Origin: Streptomyces sp. NBC_01244
GTDB taxonomy: Bacteria; Actinomycetota; Actinomycetes; Streptomycetales; Streptomycetaceae
Reading direction: 5' to 3'
Assembly (NCBI RefSeq): GCF_035987325.1
Contig: NZ_CP108488.1
Coordinates: 1,178,001-1,242,000 of the forward strand
DNA length: 64,000 nt
A program made the position numbers and the translations under genes. Numbering within the stretch: the stretch's first letter is position 1; every line of letters begins with the position of its first letter. The notes beneath the pieces were generated by a model. It made no database searches, was not told the origin of the DNA, and saw nothing but the letters and a program-made list of their open reading frames with translations. Below, piece by piece: positions 60,565-64,000 of this stretch.

Positions 60565-61815
60565 GTGACCAGCACTCCTTCATCCGGAAGCCGTTCACGC
60601 GTCCTTAAGGAGATGACCGACGTCGCGGTGATGACCGCCCTTCGGCAGTCGGGCTCGACGGCACTGCGCGTGGCCGATCTGATGGCAGCAACCAACCTGT
60701 CCCACCCCTCGGTCACCCGTGCGTTGGCCGAGCTGGACCGGAGCGGCTTCCTGACGCGCAAGACGCAGCCGAAGGTCGGTCGACAGGCCGGTCGGCCCGC
60801 CGGACGGGTGCGCTTCCGCGCGAGTGCCGGCCATGTCGCCGGCATCGACGTGGGATCGCACAAGATCCTTGTGGTGCTCGCCGATCTGGCAGGCAAGGTC
60901 GTGGGCGTCCGCCGTGCCATGGTGCCGCCGTCGCACACCGGCTCCCGCCTGGCCGGACTGGTACACGAGACGCTGTCCCTGGCCCTTCGTGACGCGAGCC
61001 TCACTACGGATGCGCTCTGGGCCGCGTGCGCCGGCTCACCAGGGATCATTGACGGCAGGAGCGGGTGCATCCGGCTGGCACCCGGCGTGCCCGGCCGTGC
61101 TGGAACCGCGCTCGGCGCCGCCCTACGGGCGTCTCTCCCCTGCCCGATCCTTCTGGAAAACGACATCACGCTCGCCGTCCTCGCCGAAACCCGTGGTCCC
61201 GAGCCCGAGCCGGTGGAAAACCTGCTGCTGGTGCAGTGGGGCGAACGGATCGGATCCGGCATCATCATCAACGGCAAGCCGTATCGAGGAGCCTCCGGAG
61301 CCGCCGGCGAACTGGGCTTCATCGACGTGACCGGCGACCGTGCCGGAGAGCCGGTCTCGTCCCGGGGCCTGGGCCCTTTCGAGCAGGCCGCAGGAGCTGA
61401 AGCCATTCGTCGTCTCGCTGACACTTCCTACCGGCAGGCCGGCGCTTCGTCCCCGTGCCGGCCAGGCGACGACGACCGCGACCTCACACCGCTCTTCGAC
61501 GCCGCGACCGCCGGTGACCCGATCGCCATGGATGTGGTTGACCAGGTCGCGGCCACCTTCGCCCACGGACTCGCGACCTTGCTCGTGCTACTCGATCCGG
61601 GGCTCGTGCTGCTCGGCGGCGGCATTTCCGGCGCGGGGGAGGTACTCCTCTCCTCCATCCGGCGCCACCTGGCCGGTCGTACGCTCACCCCGGTCCGGCT
61701 GCGGGCCTCCACACAAGGAGAGCAGGGCGTGGCTATGGGAGCCATGCACCTCGCCCTCGACTCCGCCGAGAAGCGGCTGGTGGCCGAGCTGACCAGGCCG
61801 CACCGCCACCAGTAG
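60565..61815 (+). CDS. ROK-family transcriptional regulator (third)
   Basis: 416 aa from a GTG with AGGGA 7 nt upstream; an ATG nine codons earlier is in frame. HTH about residues 12-60 (VMTALRQSGSTALRVADLMA; NLSHPSVTRALAELDRSGFL). ROK fold: VAGIDVGSHKILVVLADLAG, CAGSPGIIDGRSG, LENDITLAVLAE, QWGERIGSGIIINGKPY and GASGAAGELGFIDV. The CxCGxxGC zinc motif is absent, unlike the regulator at 42871. Neighbouring genes are decayed, so its target is not evident. Confidence 0.87.
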   Translation: MTSTPSSGSRSRVLKEMTDVAVMTALRQSGSTALRVADLMAATNLSHPSVTRALAELDRSGFLTRKTQPKVGRQAGRPAGRVRFRASAGHVAGIDVGSHKILVVLADLAGKVVGVRRAMVPPSHTGSRLAGLVHETLSLALRDASLTTDALWAACAGSPGIIDGRSGCIRLAPGVPGRAGTALGAALRASLPCPILLENDITLAVLAETRGPEPEPVENLLLVQWGERIGSGIIINGKPYRGASGAAGELGFIDVTGDRAGEPVSSRGLGPFEQAAGAEAIRRLADTSYRQAGASSPCRPGDDDRDLTPLFDAATAGDPIAMDVVDQVAATFAHGLATLLVLLDPGLVLLGGGISGAGEVLLSSIRRHLAGRTLTPVRLRASTQGEQGVAMGAMHLALDSAEKRLVAELTRPHRHQ

Positions 61816-62544
61816 GCGGACCGATGCGGCCACTCGCCAGTAGGCTCAGCAAACCGCGCATCCCGCTCACTCCCCGCGGCGGCGAGCACCCGTCCGTTCC
61901 CGTTCGAGGTCGGACCCCGCTCGATGCTGTCTGCCGACCGCCCGATCTGCCCTCAGGGATGCTCGAGCCGGCAGCGGCGGCGAAGGAGCGTACGCCTCTT
62001 CCGCGGTGAAGTCCCAGCGGTGCCGGTGGGGCGCGGGGACCAAGCATCCGCCGTCGGCCAGGTCGTCACCGTCACCGGGGCCGGCGACCCACGGGGGGCG
62101 ACGGTGCCGGGCAGCGGGGCGCCCTGGTCAACCGCGATGCCGTACTGGCCGCGAGCGCCAGCGCGGTGCACGTCGCCGCGGGCAACGGTGTAGCGAGGCA
62201 GGGCCCGCCAGCTGCTGTGCTGGTCCTCATCTAGCCCCAGCTCCCGCTGGCCGGCGCGTGGGCCTCGGGCCCGGTCACCGGAATCCGCGCCAGCGGCGGA
62301 TACACCGTCGACGTCAACTGGACTCGGGAACAATTGCCCCGGCCCCTGCGACTCTACGAAACAGACGATGGTCCGCCAAGATCATCTGCAAGAAGAGCAG
62401 GTGGGAGCCCTGTCGGCCGCGTCGGGCTTGTGGTGACGCCCGGAGCAGAGCCCGGACCCGGCGGCCACGACGGTCCGCGCGGCCAGCCGGTCGTCCGCGC
62501 CTCCGGACACGCCGGTTCCGGACACGGCGGTTCCGGCCTCGCAC
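61816..62544. other. Gene-free degraded stretch
   Basis: No intact gene. It contains a possible glycoside hydrolase tail at about 62235-62350 (separate entry) and a 15-bp direct repeat (62505-62519 and 62520-62534, GGACACGCCGGTTCC with one difference). The remainder looks like eroded coding sequence. Confidence 0.5.
62235..62350 (+). pseudogene. Possible GH95-like glycoside hydrolase C-terminal remnant
   Basis: The plus strand gives GAWASGPVTGIRASGGYTVD then VNWTREQL. The pattern W-x-G-x-V-x-G-(L/I)-RA-x-GG-(F/Y)-x-VD resembles the C-terminus of GH95 family enzymes. No catalytic region remains. Based on one short motif only. Confidence 0.35.
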
Positions 62545-63816
62545 CTACCGGCCGGACTCGGCCTTCTTGGCGTCGTCAGCTATTTGGCGCAGGGCCTTGG
62601 CGGGACTACCGCCGGGCGTCATCGCGCTGCCGATGTTCCGCTTGGTGCTGGCGCTCACCAACGTCCATGAGGTTTTGTTGACGGGGGGAAGCTGGGAGGC
62701 CGGCAGCTCGTCCAGGAACTTCCAGAGGTCCCGGTATCTCTCGGCCGCCCTCATCTGGCTGGTCACCGACATGGTGACGGGCAGCAGGTTGTTGCGCGTC
62801 GCGAACTCCCGCACGTTCTCGTCGCTGAAGACGAAGTTGAGGAACGTGCCGAGCTCCTCACGGTGCCCGTTCCGCTTGAACGCCATGATCCAGTCGACCA
62901 CTCCCGGCGCCGGTGGGGTCTTGGCGTCACGCCCGGGCACAGCTACCGTGCCGACTTTGATCCCTGCCTTCTGCGCATCCTGCAGCAGGGATGGAAACCC
63001 GTTGACCATGCCTACCTCGCCGCGCAGGAAGGCCGCGTACGCTTCCTTGCGGTTGAGCTGCTCAGGTGAGACGGGACCGGTGAGCCCCTCCTTGACCAGG
63101 TTCGCCTTCAGCCAGTCCAGACTGTCGACGTTCTCCTCGGAGCTGATCGCGTAGGACCCGCTGGGGCTGGTGTATCCGCCACCGCCTCCAAGCATCCAGG
63201 CCATCGTCTCCATCTGGGCCTCCTCGGGTCCCAGCGGCACCGCCATCGGGTACCGGACGCCGGTACGGCTCTTCAGCCGGTGTGCCACCGACTTCAGCTC
63301 GTCCCAGGTCCTCGGAGGCTGGGCGACACCCGCCTTCGCGAACAGCTCCTCGTTGTAGAAGAGGAGTCTGGTCGAGGCAGCGAACGGCATGCCGTATTGC
63401 TCGGTCCCCTGTTCTCCGGCAGTGGAGAACGGTCGCAGGAAGTTCGCCTGTACGCGGACGGAGAGCAGACTCTCAGCGGCGTAAAGTTCACCGCGTTTGG
63501 CGTAGTCGGCATACGCTCCGATCTGCGCCAGGTCAGGTGCTTCGCCCTCCTCGACCATGTCGGCGACCTTGCGGTCCACGGAGTCCCAGGACACGACCTC
63601 CACCTCGACCTTGATGCCGGGATGGGCGGCCTCGAACGCGGTGATCAGTGCGTCCCAGTACTGCTCGGTACTGTCGGACTGGCCTCCCACCTCGTAGTCG
63701 GCGGCCACCAGCCGCAAGGTGACCGGACCCTCGTGGCTGTCGGCGCAGCCCGCCGACGAGACGGAGAGAACGAGAGCGGTAGCGGCCGCTGTTAGGGCAT
63801 GGCGGTGCCTCGGCAC
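62545..63816 (-). CDS. Sugar ABC transporter solute-binding lipoprotein (duplicate)
   Basis: 423 aa, GTG start, same length as and very similar along its whole length to the protein at 13952-15223 (same lipobox SSAGC; LRLVAADYEVGGQSDSTE; PLGPEEAQMETMAWMLGGGG). The frame is intact. Upstream lies the end of a matching permease copy, so a block of the 14-18 kb operon was duplicated. Its permease partner seems frameshifted, so this protein may now serve the intact channel at 15-17 kb. Confidence 0.88.
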   Translation of the reverse strand: MPRHRHALTAAATALVLSVSSAGCADSHEGPVTLRLVAADYEVGGQSDSTEQYWDALITAFEAAHPGIKVEVEVVSWDSVDRKVADMVEEGEAPDLAQIGAYADYAKRGELYAAESLLSVRVQANFLRPFSTAGEQGTEQYGMPFAASTRLLFYNEELFAKAGVAQPPRTWDELKSVAHRLKSRTGVRYPMAVPLGPEEAQMETMAWMLGGGGGYTSPSGSYAISSEENVDSLDWLKANLVKEGLTGPVSPEQLNRKEAYAAFLRGEVGMVNGFPSLLQDAQKAGIKVGTVAVPGRDAKTPPAPGVVDWIMAFKRNGHREELGTFLNFVFSDENVREFATRNNLLPVTMSVTSQMRAAERYRDLWKFLDELPASQLPPVNKTSWTLVSASTKRNIGSAMTPGGSPAKALRQIADDAKKAESGR

Positions 63817-63916
63817 GGGGTTACCCCTTCTTCTGTGCGGGATGGCTGATGTCAGAGCAGCCCGGCTCGCCCGCCGAAGGATGGCGAGCGAGCGGGGCCG
63901 CGGGCAGTTCGTGGGG

Positions 63917-64000
63917 CTACTTGACGGATCCAGCGGTCAGTCCGGAGACGGCCTTGCGCTCGATGAGCGCGACATGATGACGACGGGGACGATGGCAATG
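63917..64000 (-). pseudogene. MalG-like permease duplicate, 3' end only, with a frameshift
   Basis: The last 17 residues (ALIERKAVSGLTAGSVK) match the permease at 15328-16233. About 55 nt before the stop this copy has one base fewer than the intact gene (GCGCGACATGATG against GCGCGAACAGGATG), which shifts the frame. The gene runs off the window. Confidence 0.65.

Overview
The window is very GC-rich and uses GTG starts often. It carries Streptomyces-type families: secreted CBM13/CBM6 enzymes, sugar ABC importers lacking their own ATPase, LAL regulators, RsbW-like ATPases and a LAXTG sortase substrate. It is almost certainly an accessory region of a Streptomyces or close relative. I saw no tRNA, rRNA, CRISPR or prophage.

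Layout. 0-11.9 kb holds sugar locus A: a decayed amidohydrolase and isomerase, a secreted ThuA/sugar-dehydrogenase protein, a TIM-barrel isomerase, a complete RbsB/RbsC/RbsA-type ABC importer, a Gfo/Idh/MocA dehydrogenase and a broken ROK regulator. 11.9-18.4 kb holds a GH27 alpha-galactosidase and an ABC system with two solute-binding proteins and two permeases. 19.1-24.2 kb holds a DeoR repressor and a four-gene operon (ROK kinase, PfkB kinase, SIS isomerase/deaminase, class II aldolase) with the gene content of a galactosamine/tagatose-phosphate pathway. 24.4-30.1 kb holds a small ATPase, a second ThuA/dehydrogenase protein and a LacI regulator, followed by an IS21-family element (30.1-32.65 kb). 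33.4-41.3 kb is an Ebo-type cluster in one tightly overlapping unit. 41.3-44.0 kb is locus B, a paralogue of locus A whose transporter has been deleted but whose ROK gene is intact. 44.3-47.5 kb holds an HTH protein, a second DeoR and a GH109-type alpha-N-acetylgalactosaminidase. 47.6-54.5 kb holds a LAL regulator, gene rubble and an SsuABC-like operon with a cupin gene. 54.8-57.9 kb holds a third ThuA protein and a sortase-anchored metalloprotease. 57.9-64 kb is a decayed zone with remnants, another ROK regulator and a second copy of the solute-binding protein/permease genes of the 14-18 kb system.

How it fits together. GH27 and GH109 enzymes release galactose or N-acetylgalactosamine from glycans, ABC systems import sugars, and the kinase/SIS/PfkB/aldolase operon would carry amino-sugar phosphates to triose phosphates under DeoR control. 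No deacetylase is visible. Loci A and B have decayed in complementary ways: A keeps the importer and dehydrogenase but has a ruined ROK, while B keeps ROK but has lost the importer. Both promoters share an identical 15-bp element and a near-leaderless layout, so the B regulator may control both. The Ebo-type genes lie downstream of the locus B promoter with no obvious terminator between, which suggests capture by a sugar-responsive promoter.

Limits. Family calls come from reading the translated sequence for motifs and from comparing paralogues inside the window. No database search was run. Substrates, exact starts and promoters are inferences unless stated otherwise.
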